From NCBI RefSeq assembly GCF_013409935.1, contig NZ_JACCCO010000001.1:1116001-1180000 (forward strand): a stretch of 64,000 nt of DNA, in the 5' to 3' direction. A program made the translations under genes and the position numbers. Below are positions 24,057 to 32,073 of this stretch, piece by piece (positions within the stretch are counted from its first letter, which is position 1; each line of letters opens with the position of its first letter). The DNA is from Streptosporangium sandarakinum (lineage in GTDB: Bacteria > Actinomycetota > Actinomycetes > Streptosporangiales > Streptosporangiaceae). Under the pieces are notes generated by a model, which searched no databases, was not told where the DNA came from, and saw only the letters and a program-made list of their open reading frames with translations.

Positions 24057-24205
24057 GCGGGGCTCCTTCGGTTGACAGGCGTCGAACTGGAGTTATCTTC
24101 GCACTTTCAGACTCAGCCAACTACACCGCGAAACCACCCAAATCCACCCCTCGCAAAACACGGCCCACTCGTGCGACGATCGGGCGGACCTGACAAGGAG
24201 CTGCG

Positions 24206-24970
24206 ATGCCAGTCATGCCTGGTGCGGAACCGTACCACCACAGAGGTGGACAGATAGGCGTGCTGCTCTGTCATGGATTCACTGGTTCGCCCCAGTCGCT
24301 GCGCCCCTGGGGCGAATATCTCGCCGCGGCCGGCCTGACCGTGTCGCTGCCCCGGCTGCCGGGCCACGGCACCACCTGGCAGGAGATGAGCCACACCCGC
24401 TGGGAGGACTGGTACGCCGAGCTGGACAAGGCGCTGGCCCGGCTGCGGGCCGACTGCGCCGAGGTGTTCGCGATGGGCCTGTCGCTGGGCGGCTGCCTGG
24501 CGCTGCGGCTGGCCGAGGTGCACGGCCAGGCGATCAGGGGCGTGGTGGTCGTCAACCCTTCGGTGGCCAACGACGTCCCACTTCTGAGGCTCGCGCCGCT
24601 GCTGCGGCTGGTGGTCTCCTCCGTGCCGGGAGTGGCCGGGGACATCAAGAAGGAGGGGGTGTCCGAACTGGGGTACACGCGCACGCCGGTCAAGGCCGCC
24701 GCCACCCTCCCCCGGCTGTGGGCCCTGACCCAGGCCGACCTGGGAAAGATCACCCAGCCGGTGCTGGTCTTCCACAGTCCGCAGGACCATGTGGTGAAAC
24801 CGACCAGTGTGCGTATTCTGCGTGAGAGGCTGACGAGGGGGAATCTCGATGTGGTGGAACTCCGCGACAGCTATCACGTCGCGACGCTCGACAACGACGC
24901 CGAACAGATCTTTGCGAGGAGCCTGGAGTTCATCGACACGAACGCCTCTGTACCCTTGCAGGGAAGTTGA
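24206..24970 (+). CDS. Alpha/beta-hydrolase, carboxylesterase / monoacylglycerol lipase type
   Basis: 254 residues, cytosolic. It shows [37 protein letters not shown], the nucleophile elbow GLSLGG, the acid in FHSPQDHVV and the His in DSYHVATLDND. The arrangement matches Est30-like carboxylesterases and bacterial monoglyceride lipases. The neighbouring divergent plsC suggests a role in lipid turnover, though the spacing does not prove it. ATG 24206 has AAGGAG five bases upstream, a strong site. Confidence 0.92.
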   Translation: MPVMPGAEPYHHRGGQIGVLLCHGFTGSPQSLRPWGEYLAAAGLTVSLPRLPGHGTTWQEMSHTRWEDWYAELDKALARLRADCAEVFAMGLSLGGCLALRLAEVHGQAIRGVVVVNPSVANDVPLLRLAPLLRLVVSSVPGVAGDIKKEGVSELGYTRTPVKAAATLPRLWALTQADLGKITQPVLVFHSPQDHVVKPTSVRILRERLTRGNLDVVELRDSYHVATLDNDAEQIFARSLEFIDTNASVPLQGS

Positions 24971-25015
24971 ACGCGGGTGGGGGATGTGCGGTTTCCGGGA
25001 GAAAGAGGCCGCCCG

Positions 25016-25036
25016 ATGAGTAACGGGCCCAGCTAA
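25016..25036 (+). CDS. Six-residue leader ORF abutting the next start codon
   Basis: ATG 25016 opens MSNGPS and stops at TAA 25034-25036; the next base begins the GTG of the following gene. AGAGG lies seven bases upstream of the ATG, whereas the GTG has no site of its own. Ribosomes could translate the mini-ORF and restart. It may instead be a start region interrupted by a nonsense codon. Confidence 0.35.
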   Translation: MSNGPS

Positions 25037-25528
25037 GTGACACCGCAGAGCGATGAGGACGAGGTCTGGCGTCAGATCGTCGCGTCCTTCAACGACACCG
25101 CCGAGCGCGACTCGGCGGATCAGCCGTGGCCGGACAGCGAGAACCTCCCGGCGGAGCCTTCCCGGCGGGTGGTCAAGCGCTCGGACGAGGAACTCCTCGC
25201 CGAGGACGAGTACGGCGACGGCGACGCTCCCGGCGGCGACAACCAGGAGGACCGGGAGAACCGGGAGGATCCGGACGACGAGGGCCACTACGTGCCCCCG
25301 CCGCCGCCCCCGCTGCCCAAGACCGACGCCACCACGAAGATCGCCTGGCTCGGTCTGTTCGGCGGTCCCGCCTACCTGCTGCTCAGCGCCGCCTTCGGCT
25401 GGAGCCTGCCCGGCTGGGTGCTCTTCACCGCGGTCGCCGCGTTCATCGGCGGCTTCGTGGCCCTGGTGGTGCGGATGGGCGACGGCCCGCCCAGCGATTC
25501 CGGCTGGGACGACGGCGCCGTGGTCTGA
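25037..25528 (+). CDS. Conserved actinobacterial membrane protein of unknown function
   Basis: 163 residues. Residues 1-85 are acidic and disordered (EDEYGDGDAPGGDNQEDRENREDPDDEGH), followed by VPPPPPPLPKTDATTKIAWLG and two membrane helices (about 102-122 and 126-146) joined by a short loop (GWSLPGW), then a short acidic tail. The pattern VPPPPPPLPxTDxxTxxAW plus two helices is one I recall from hypothetical proteins throughout actinobacteria; no function is known to me. GTG 25037 directly follows the TAA of a six-residue leader ORF. It lies 66 bases downstream of the esterase, possibly co-transcribed. Confidence 0.75.
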   Translation: MTPQSDEDEVWRQIVASFNDTAERDSADQPWPDSENLPAEPSRRVVKRSDEELLAEDEYGDGDAPGGDNQEDRENREDPDDEGHYVPPPPPPLPKTDATTKIAWLGLFGGPAYLLLSAAFGWSLPGWVLFTAVAAFIGGFVALVVRMGDGPPSDSGWDDGAVV

Positions 25529-25648
25529 CACGGCGCGCGGCCGGGACATCGCGGCACGGTGCCGGCCGGACGACGGCGACCGGAGAACGGCCGCGGCCGG
25601 AGGACCGGCGGCCGAGTGAGGAAGCGCGGCGGGGCGGGCCCGGAGCGG

Positions 25649-26782
25649 TCAGGACTTGGCCCGCTCCGGGGCGCCGAACCGCTCGATCACGTCGGTGTAG
25701 CGGCCCTTGGGGTCCACGACGTGGCCCACGGCCAGCACGCCGCCGTCCTTGGGGAGGTAGGCGACCGACTGGAGCCGGACGGTGCGCCGGGCCTCGGCCG
25801 GGGCGCCGTGCACCGACTTGAGCGTGCGGCCGTCGTAGCGCAGCAGGAACGCCTCCCCCGGCCGCTTCAGGTCCACGCCGGAGATCCAGAAGTGCCCCTT
25901 GCGGTCGCCGGTGACCCCGTACAGGTTCATCCGGTCGCCGCGCACGCGCACCCGGGACCACTTCTTGCCGTTCCACGACAGGATCAGCGGGCCGGCCTCG
26001 CCGGACTCCCCCCGGTAGACGCCGCCGACCGCCAGCGCCCGCTTCGGCCCGTCGATGTGGATGTCGCGGAGATAACCGTTGGGAACGCCGGGGGCCTTGA
26101 CGGTCTTCCACCGCCCGTCGGAGAGCCGGGCGAGCAGCGGCCCGTCGCCGTCGTCGCCCACCGCCCAGCCGTCGTCCTTGCCGGAGAGCGCCACGCCGTA
26201 CAGCGTGCCCTCGCCCTTGAGCTTGGCGACCTTCCGCTTGGCGGAGGTCACCGTGAGGATCATCGGGTCCTTGCCGCGGCGGCCGACCGAGACCATCCGG
26301 CCGCCGCCAGCGGCCACCCCGCCCAGCCAGTCGCCCACGCGCAGCTCGTCGACGGCGAACCGGTCGAAGCCCGTGCCGTCCCCCCGCGCCACGTACGGCA
26401 GGCCGTCGTGGCCCTCGCCGACGGCCCACAGCTCCGTCGGGGAGCCCGCGGCGATCGAGCGCAGGACGCCGGCTCCGGTGGGGTCGTTGCGGACGCCGAC
26501 CTCGCTCCAGGCCGAGCCGTCCCAGTGGGCGATCGCCCCGCGGCTCTGCCAGATGTCCCAGACGCTCTGCTGGCCCACGGCCCAGGCGCTGCTCGCCGAG
26601 AGCCCGACCACGTCGGACAGCGACCCGTCGCTGCTCAGGCGCGCGCTGGTCGGCGTCTGCCAGGCACCCCCGGCCGAGGGCGGGTCGGCGGGCTCGGCGA
26701 GTGCGGCGGACGGGTGCGAGGACAACAGGAGCATGCCTCCCGCGCACAGCGCCAGCGCACGCCGCGGAAGGCGACGGGTCAT
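25649..26782 (-). CDS. Secreted beta-propeller-like protein
   Basis: 377 residues. A Sec signal peptide (RRLPRRALALCAGGMLLLSSHPSAALA, cleavage near 29) precedes about six repeats with the pattern (D/S)VVGLSASSAWAVGQ, SIAAGSPTELWAVGEG, GVALSGKDDGWAVGDD, DIHIDGPKRALAVGG, GVTGDRKGHFWISGVD and SVAYLPKDGGVLAVGHV, consistent with a propeller exposed outside the cell. The ligand is unknown. The ATG has TACCAT seven bases upstream and no Shine-Dalgarno, so it is probably transcribed leaderless. The endonuclease/phosphatase-like gene lies 68 bases upstream on the same strand. Confidence 0.75.
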   Translation of the reverse strand: MTRRLPRRALALCAGGMLLLSSHPSAALAEPADPPSAGGAWQTPTSARLSSDGSLSDVVGLSASSAWAVGQQSVWDIWQSRGAIAHWDGSAWSEVGVRNDPTGAGVLRSIAAGSPTELWAVGEGHDGLPYVARGDGTGFDRFAVDELRVGDWLGGVAAGGGRMVSVGRRGKDPMILTVTSAKRKVAKLKGEGTLYGVALSGKDDGWAVGDDGDGPLLARLSDGRWKTVKAPGVPNGYLRDIHIDGPKRALAVGGVYRGESGEAGPLILSWNGKKWSRVRVRGDRMNLYGVTGDRKGHFWISGVDLKRPGEAFLLRYDGRTLKSVHGAPAEARRTVRLQSVAYLPKDGGVLAVGHVVDPKGRYTDVIERFGAPERAKS

Positions 26783-26850
26783 GCACCAAATGGTACGGGG
26801 CCGGAGAGGATCACGTGTGCCGCTCCCCCGTCCGGGACCCCGGGAAGGGC

Positions 26851-27558
26851 TCAGCCGCTCCGGCCGGCCGACCGGCTCAGCTCCGCGACCACCGGGAGGT
26901 GGTCGGTGGCCGCCGCCAGGTCGGCGGGGTCGGCCTCGCCCCCGCCGCAGGACACGACCCGCAGGTCACCGGCGGCGAAGATCGCGTCGATGCGCAGCCG
27001 CGGCCCGCGCGCCGGGAAGGTGAGGCCGTCGCCGCGCGGCGACACGGGGTGGCAGTCGGTCAGCCGCCCGGCGAGGTAGCGCCAGGTCGGCTCGTGGGAC
27101 TGCTCGTTGAGGTCCCCGGCGAGCACCGGCAGGGCGTCGAAGCGGCGGGCCGTCGCGCGCAGCAGGGCCAGCGCCTCGACCGCGTGGTACAGGCGGGCGC
27201 CCCGGTCGAGGTCGAGGTGGACCGAGCCGACCGCCAGCCGCTGCCCGCGCGCCTCCACCACGGCGATCGCGACCGCGCGCCGCTCCAGGCCGGGGAACCA
27301 CCGCAGGTGGTGGCCCGTGCCGTGCAGCACCCGCACGTCCGGGCCGACCAGGACGGCCACCCCGCCGGAGCGGCGGCCGGCGGCCGGTGTCAGCCCTCCG
27401 GAGGAGGCCAGTTCCCGGCGCCTGCGCCGCCAGCGCAGGAAACGGGGCGCCTCCTGCACGCAGAGCACGTCGGCGCGGAGTGCGGCGATCACCCGGCTCA
27501 GCGCGGCGGTGTCGTCCTTCATGGAGCGCACGTTGTAGCCGGCGATCCTGACCGTCAC
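26851..27558 (-). CDS. Endonuclease/exonuclease/phosphatase (EEP) family protein
   Basis: About 235 residues from GTG 27558 (VTVRIAGYNVRSMKDD); the open frame extends to 27609 but the extra part is Arg/Gly-rich. EEP motifs are visible: GYNVRS, VLCVQEAPRF (catalytic Glu), VGSVHLDLD (His), VLAGDLNEQSHEP (Asp/Asn), RIDAIFAA and the final ATDHLPVVAEL (Asp-His). The enzyme is metal-dependent and may act on nucleic acid or phosphoesters; there is no signal peptide or membrane anchor. It lies between the glucokinase gene, upstream on the same strand, and the propeller gene. The start choice is uncertain. Confidence 0.85.
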   Translation of the reverse strand: MTVRIAGYNVRSMKDDTAALSRVIAALRADVLCVQEAPRFLRWRRRRRELASSGGLTPAAGRRSGGVAVLVGPDVRVLHGTGHHLRWFPGLERRAVAIAVVEARGQRLAVGSVHLDLDRGARLYHAVEALALLRATARRFDALPVLAGDLNEQSHEPTWRYLAGRLTDCHPVSPRGDGLTFPARGPRLRIDAIFAAGDLRVVSCGGGEADPADLAAATDHLPVVAELSRSAGRSG

Positions 27559-27664
27559 CGCGTCACCGCCCGGCGTCCGCCGCCGTCCCGCACCGTCACG
27601 GTCCGGCACCTGCCCCGCGTCCGCCGCCCGACACCTTTCGGCGCCCGTCGCCGCCCGGCGCCCG

Positions 27665-28609
27665 TCAGAGCCGCCTGGCGAGGTCGGCCGCGCCGACCAG
27701 GCCCGCGGACGCGCCCAGCTCGGCGAGGCGGATCTCGACCGGCGGGCGGTGCCCCCTGCCGGTCACGATCCGCGCGTAGGTGTCGCGGACCTCGTCGAAC
27801 CAGAACTCCGCGGCGCGCGAGACGCCGCCGCCGAGCACGAAGCAGCCGGGGTCGAGGACCGCGGTGAGGTCGGCCAGCCCCTGGGCGAGCCACCCGGCGA
27901 TCGAGGAGAACGCGGCCAGCGCGGCCGGGTCTCCCTCGCCCGCCGCCTGGGTGACCTCCTGGCCCTCGATCCGGTCGGGCGTGCCGCCGGCGATCTCCAG
28001 CAGCCGGGCCGCCCGGCCCGGCTCGGCCGTGGCGATCTCCTTGGCCTCGTGGACCAGGGCGTTGCCGCTGGCGTACTGCTCCCAGCAGCCGAGGTTGCCG
28101 CACCCGCACAGGCGTCCGCCGGGGACCGCCTGTATGTGGCCCAGCTCGGCGCCCATGCCCCAGCGCCCCCGGTAGAGGGCGCCGTCGAGCACGATGCCGC
28201 CGCCGATGCCGGTGCCGACGGTCACGCACACCAGGTGGGTCTCGCCGCGCCCGGCGCCGAACCGGGACTCCGCCCAGGCCATCGCGTTGGCGTCGTTCTC
28301 CACCACGACGGGCAGGCCGACGAGGTCGGAGACCTTCTTCTGCAGCGGCTCCTCCCGCCAGGCCAGGTTGGGGGCGAAGCGCACGACGGAGCGCGTCTCG
28401 TCGACGAACCCGGCGGCGCCGAGCCCCACGGCCTCGATCGAGCGGCCCTTCGACAGCTCCCTGACCACCTCGGCGATGGTCTCGGCGACCTTCTCGGGGC
28501 TCTGGGCCGGGGTGGGCCTCAGCAGGTTCTCGACGATGCGGCCGTCCTCGTCGACCACGCCCGCCGCGACCTTGGTGCCGCCGATGTCAACGCCGATGGT
28601 CAGCGCCAT
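27665..28609 (-). CDS. glkA: ROK family glucokinase
   Basis: 314 residues, close to the length of Streptomyces GlkA. Features: ATP-phosphate loop IGVDIGGTKVAAGV at the N-terminus, VVVENDANAMAWAE (catalytic Asp), GTGIGGGIVLDG, and the zinc-binding ROK signature GHIQAVPGGRLCGCGNLGCWEQYASG. It phosphorylates glucose to glucose 6-phosphate; in Streptomyces GlkA also mediates carbon catabolite repression. ATG 28609 (MALTIGVD) has AGAGG seven bases upstream; the open frame to 28663 is not family-like. It is the last gene but two of a minus-strand run beginning with the SRPBCC gene. Confidence 0.95.
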   Translation of the reverse strand: MALTIGVDIGGTKVAAGVVDEDGRIVENLLRPTPAQSPEKVAETIAEVVRELSKGRSIEAVGLGAAGFVDETRSVVRFAPNLAWREEPLQKKVSDLVGLPVVVENDANAMAWAESRFGAGRGETHLVCVTVGTGIGGGIVLDGALYRGRWGMGAELGHIQAVPGGRLCGCGNLGCWEQYASGNALVHEAKEIATAEPGRAARLLEIAGGTPDRIEGQEVTQAAGEGDPAALAAFSSIAGWLAQGLADLTAVLDPGCFVLGGGVSRAAEFWFDEVRDTYARIVTGRGHRPPVEIRLAELGASAGLVGAADLARRL

Positions 28610-28659
28610 TTTCCAACCTCTCTCGCCGGGGTCCGCCCCCGGTCGTTCCGCTCCGGGGG

Positions 28660-29250
28660 TCACCCCAGGTCGATGTGCTCCACCGGGGTCTCGTCACGAC
28701 GGCGCTCCCGGGCCCGCTGCGCGGGCGAGGGCCGGTTGAGGCCGTCCACGGCGGTCCTGAAGGCGGCGAACAGCTCGCTGCCCGCCTGCACCAGGTGGTC
28801 GGTGACCGCGACGCCCGACTCCCGTTCCCGCGCCCGCCGGTCCGCCATCGCCCGGCAGACGGGGCAGGCCCGGCAGATGTACTCGTCGTGCTCGGACACC
28901 GCCTCCTCCCAGACGTCCCGGCCGGCCGTACGGCCGCCGCCGAAGACGCCGCCCACGGTGCCCCGGACGTCCCGGACGGCGCCCCTGACCAGGGTCTTGC
29001 CCAGCTCCCTGGCGGCCCGCTGCTGGAGGGAGTCGAAGAGCTTGAACGCCTCCTCGACGGCGCCGCCCAGCGGGTCCCCGGCGGTGGCGCGCGCGTCGCT
29101 CCGCACGCCGCGCGCCTCGTCCCGCGCTCCGCCGCGTGAGTCGTCCCGCACGTCGTCCCGCACCGCGTCGCTCACGTCGCCCCACACGTCGCCGCGCGCG
29201 TCGGCCCCGGCGTTCTCCGCCTTGCCGGTCTTGTCGGTCATGTCAGTCAT
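28660..29250 (-). CDS. Conserved hypothetical protein (DUF5304-like) downstream of arsA
   Basis: 196 residues. The N-terminal 55 residues are a degenerate charged repeat (GDVWGDVSDAVRDDVRDDSRGGARDEARG). The remainder is helical and contains EAFKLFDSLQQRAARELGKTL and the conserved-looking EYICRACPVCRAMADRRARE, whose Cys-x2-Cys-x2-Cys spacing could bind a metal. Its start overlaps the arsA stop by eight bases, so it is coupled to the ATPase. In Streptomyces a protein of this size sits at the same place; I believe it is DUF5304 but cannot verify. Function unknown. Confidence 0.7.
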   Translation of the reverse strand: MTDMTDKTGKAENAGADARGDVWGDVSDAVRDDVRDDSRGGARDEARGVRSDARATAGDPLGGAVEEAFKLFDSLQQRAARELGKTLVRGAVRDVRGTVGGVFGGGRTAGRDVWEEAVSEHDEYICRACPVCRAMADRRARERESGVAVTDHLVQAGSELFAAFRTAVDGLNRPSPAQRARERRRDETPVEHIDLG

Positions 29251-30412
29251 CTGGCCCTCCCGACTCGAACCGTACCCGGAGAAGCCCGTCGCGGAGCACG
29301 GCCTCGCGCACCCGCCTGCGGGACAGGGCCGCGGGGAGGGCCAGCACCCGCCGGTGGGAGCCGGCGGTGACGATCAGCTCGTCGCCCTTGCGCGCCAGGT
29401 CCACCTCGCCCCGCTCGGCGAGCGGCAGCGCCAGGACCAGCTCTCCCTCGGGGGTGATCCGCAGCGGCGGGTCCCCGGCGGGCGGCGCGAAGGGGTCGGT
29501 CCCGCCGTACACGGCCTCGGCGACCTCGGCGAGGGCGTCGGCGCCGATCGGCTCGGCGTCGAGGTAGGGCACGGTGTGCAGGGGCAGCGGGGAGAACGAC
29601 TGGCGGATCTCCGCCAGGTGGCCGGCCTGGGCCTTCACCCAGCCGCGCCGCCACGGGTCGGCACCGCCCGCGGGGAAGACCCGGTTGGCGATCACCGCGT
29701 CGACGCGGTAGCCGTACAGGCTGAGCGAGGTGAGCGTGCGGCGGGCCTCGGCCAGCACGACGGCCTCGGGGGTGAGGACCAGCCGGACGCTGGCGCCGGG
29801 GCCGGTGAGCAGCTCCCGGACCTCCATCAGGCTCCGGTGCAGGCGCTCGCCCGCGCCGAGCACATGGTCCTCGGGCACGTTCACCTGGGCCACCCTGCGG
29901 ACCACCGGCGAGAGCGCGCGCAGCAGCCGCCGGCCGGTCGGCAGCAGCCGGTTCACGTGCCAGTCGAGGGCCTCGGGCAGGGCGAGCAGCCGGAGCGTCT
30001 CGGCGGTGGGCGCGCAGTCGACGACGATCACGTCCCACCGGCCGTCGCGGGCCTGCTCGCGCAGCTCCAGCAGCGCGATGACCTCCTCCGCGCCGGGCAG
30101 CACCGTGATCTCCTCGGCGGTGATCTCGTCCAGGCCGAGGTCGGCGAGGACGTCCCTGGCGTAGTCGCGCAGCTCGCCCCACTGGCGCTCCAGCGCCTTC
30201 TGGGTGTCCACCTGGTACAGGTGCAGGCCGGGCGCGACCTCGGCGGGGCCGTCCCCGGCCGTCACGCCCAGCGCGTCGGCCAGCGAGTGCGCGGTGTCGG
30301 TGGAGAGCACCAGCGTCCTCAGCCCCGAGCGGGCGGCGAGGGTGGCGGTGGCGGCCGCCACGGTCGTCTTGCCGACGCCGCCCTTGCCGGTGAACAGCAG
30401 GACCCGGCTCAC
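29243..30412 (-). CDS. ArsA/Get3-type ATPase with C-terminal Hsp20-like domain
   Basis: 389 residues. Deviant Walker A GKGGVGKTT is at residues 9-17; switch I is STDTAHSLADALG; switch II is VVDCAPTAETLRLL. The ArsA fold extends to about residue 310. Residues about 315-385 (LRITPEGELVLALPLAERGEVDLARKGDELIVTAGSHRRVLALP) form a small beta-domain like the Hsp20/alpha-crystallin domain recorded at the end of actinobacterial ArsA paralogues. No arsenite-binding Cys cluster is visible, so arsenic transport is unlikely; a chaperone or targeting ATPase role is inferred. GTG 30412 overlaps a 37-codon ORF by four bases (GTGA), itself coupled to the SRPBCC gene. The counterpart in M. tuberculosis is, from memory, Rv2184c. 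Confidence 0.9.
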   Translation of the reverse strand: MSRVLLFTGKGGVGKTTVAAATATLAARSGLRTLVLSTDTAHSLADALGVTAGDGPAEVAPGLHLYQVDTQKALERQWGELRDYARDVLADLGLDEITAEEITVLPGAEEVIALLELREQARDGRWDVIVVDCAPTAETLRLLALPEALDWHVNRLLPTGRRLLRALSPVVRRVAQVNVPEDHVLGAGERLHRSLMEVRELLTGPGASVRLVLTPEAVVLAEARRTLTSLSLYGYRVDAVIANRVFPAGGADPWRRGWVKAQAGHLAEIRQSFSPLPLHTVPYLDAEPIGADALAEVAEAVYGGTDPFAPPAGDPPLRITPEGELVLALPLAERGEVDLARKGDELIVTAGSHRRVLALPAALSRRRVREAVLRDGLLRVRFESGGPDD

Positions 30413-30522
30413 GCGGCCTCCCGGCCCGCCGCCGCACCGCCCGGGACGGCCGCCCCGGGGCCCGGCACGGCCGGGACGGCCACCGTACGGCCCGCCACCG
30501 AGACCCGGCCGCCGCGCCTCAT
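30409..30522 (-). CDS. 37-codon ORF linking SRPBCC and arsA genes by overlaps
   Basis: ATG 30522 overlaps the SRPBCC stop (ATGA) and the stop overlaps the arsA GTG (GTGA). The peptide is MRRGGRVSVAGRTVAVPAVP followed by an Ala/Gly/Pro-rich end. It has no recognisable domain and its composition is that expected of random high-GC sequence, so it may serve only to pass ribosomes from one gene to the next. The double 4-base overlap is the support for translation. Confidence 0.4.
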   Translation of the reverse strand: MRRGGRVSVAGRTVAVPAVPGPGAAVPGGAAAGREAA

Positions 30523-30956
30523 GAGGCCTCGACGCGCTTCTTCAGTCCCTTCAGGGCGGTGTCGACGATGACCTTCTCGGCCTTTCGTTTGATCATTCCG
30601 ATCATCGGGACCTTGAGGTCCGCGGCGAGCTCGTACGTCACCTCGGTGCCGCTGCCCCGCTCGGCCAGGACGTAACGTCCGGTGAGCCCGGAGACCATCC
30701 GGCCCTCCTTCGCGATCCGCCAGCCGACGGACTCCTCGCCGTTCCAGGTGTAGGCGAGGGTGTACTCGTCGTTGATGACGCCGGCGTCCAGGACGAACCT
30801 GACCTCGGCCGGACGGCCGTCCGGCCCGGTGGACAGGACCTCGGCCTCCTTCACCTGGCCGGCCCACCGGGGATAGGAGGGGAAGTCGGCGATCACGGCC
30901 ATGACGGCCGGGCGGGCGGCGTCGATCGTGATGCTGGAGGAGGTTCGATCAGCCAT
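30519..30956 (-). CDS. SRPBCC (START/Bet v1-like) family protein
   Basis: 145 residues: ADRTSSSITIDAARPAVMAVIADFPSYPRWAGQVKEAEVL followed by alternating strands (RFVLDAGVINDEYTLAYTWN, GRYVLAERGSGTEVTYELAADLKVP) and a long C-terminal helix (MIKRKAEKVIVDTALKGLKKRVE). The fold makes a hydrophobic cavity for lipids or polyketides. M. tuberculosis Rv2185c (TB16.3) is, from memory, the positional homologue next to ArsA. ATG 30956 is preceded by TACGGT at exactly six bases (30963-30968) and no Shine-Dalgarno, so this is the leaderless head of the SRPBCC-ORF37-arsA-DUF5304-like operon, probably continuing into glkA. Confidence 0.9.
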   Translation of the reverse strand: MADRTSSSITIDAARPAVMAVIADFPSYPRWAGQVKEAEVLSTGPDGRPAEVRFVLDAGVINDEYTLAYTWNGEESVGWRIAKEGRMVSGLTGRYVLAERGSGTEVTYELAADLKVPMIGMIKRKAEKVIVDTALKGLKKRVEAS

Positions 30957-31062
30957 GGGGTTACCGTACTCGTTCCCGGTTTCCCAGCGGACCTCCGGCG
31001 CACCGCGCCGTTCCCTCCCGGACGGCGCCGATCCGGCCGCCCGGATCACCGCCATGGCGTCC

Positions 31063-31122
31063 GGCTCACCACTCCGGGACGAGGCTCACCATTCCAGGAC
31101 GAGGCTCACCATTCCAGGACGA
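31063..31122. repeat. Three tandem 20-bp repeats at the end of the phosphoesterase gene
   Basis: Units at 31063-31082, 31083-31102 and 31103-31122 follow ggctcaccattccaggacga; the last two are identical and the first differs at two positions. The third unit contains the stop codon and the last four codons (VLEW) of the minus-strand phosphoesterase, so its 3' end has been copied twice beyond the gene. Confidence 0.9.
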
Positions 31123-31873
31123 AGGGCGTCCCCCGGCCGCGGAAGTGGCCCACGTTGAGGCACTCGGTCCGGCCGATCCGGGTGCGCGGCGACAGGGGCT
31201 GGTGGACGTGGCCGAACAGGGCGTAGCGCGGCTGGGTCCGCCTGATCGCCTCCAGCGTGGCCTCGCTGCCCCGCTCGAAGCGCCGGGCGACCACGTCGTA
31301 GAGCAGTTCGGGGACGGCCGGGGGGATGTGGCAGCAGAGCACGTCCACCTCGCCGACGGCCTCCACCTTGCGGGCGAACTCCTCGTCGTCGATCTCGTTC
31401 GGCGTCCGGTACGGCGTGCGCAGCCCGCCCCCGACGAAGCCGAACCGCAGGCCGCCGATCTCCACGGTCTCCCCGTCGAGCACGCGGTGGCCCTCCCGCA
31501 GGTAGTCGGGCCACAGGCGGGGCAGGTCCACGTTGCCGTGGGTGAGGTAGGCCGGGATCGGCATCGCGGCGAAGATCTCCGCGTACTGCCGGCGGACGGC
31601 GTGCTCGATGTGGTCGCGGGGGTCGCCGCCGAGGGAGGCCCACAGCGCCGCCGACATCTCCCGCGCCTCACCGAACCGCTTGGCGGTGCGCAGCGCGATG
31701 AAGCGGGCGGCCTGCTCGGCCCCGAACAGCTCGGCGAAGATGCCCCGGGAGTGGTCGTCGTAGTCGATGAACAGGATGAGGTCCCCGAGGCAGACGAGCG
31801 CGTCGGCCCCCTCTCCCGCGCGGGCCAGGGCGTCGGTCCTACCGTGCACATCACTGACGACATGAACCCGCAT
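31106..31873 (-). CDS. Calcineurin-like metallophosphoesterase
   Basis: 255 residues. The dimetal ligands appear in order: DVHG (Asp-x-His) near the N-terminus, CLGDLI (GD), THGNVD (GN-His/Asp), CCHIPP (His) and FGHVHQP (GHxH). Between them is a helical insertion (RAAFAELFGAEQAARFIALRTAKRFGEAREM-like). The product is cytosolic; the substrate, perhaps a nucleotide or phosphoprotein, is not predictable. ATG 31873 is chosen; TAGTAT lies seven bases upstream (31881-31886 on the complement), giving a leaderless promoter. The word GCGGACATA (plus strand) occurs at 31875-31883 and again at 31901-31909. It is divergent from the acyl-CoA synthetase gene. Confidence 0.9.
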   Translation of the reverse strand: MRVHVVSDVHGRTDALARAGEGADALVCLGDLILFIDYDDHSRGIFAELFGAEQAARFIALRTAKRFGEAREMSAALWASLGGDPRDHIEHAVRRQYAEIFAAMPIPAYLTHGNVDLPRLWPDYLREGHRVLDGETVEIGGLRFGFVGGGLRTPYRTPNEIDDEEFARKVEAVGEVDVLCCHIPPAVPELLYDVVARRFERGSEATLEAIRRTQPRYALFGHVHQPLSPRTRIGRTECLNVGHFRGRGTPFVLEW

Positions 31874-32073
31874 GGCGGACATACTAACCAGACCAAGAAA
31901 GCGGACATAAGTAACAACTAAGCCGCGACCGGTACGGCACAGCCGCCCTGGGCGGCAAGGCTGATACCGTGAATCCGCCTCGGACAGCGCCTGGTCGTCG
32001 GCCTTACCCACGCGTAACATGTCGCGATGAACCTCCAGGCAGACCATCTATCCGCGCGATCTCAGGAGTGCCC

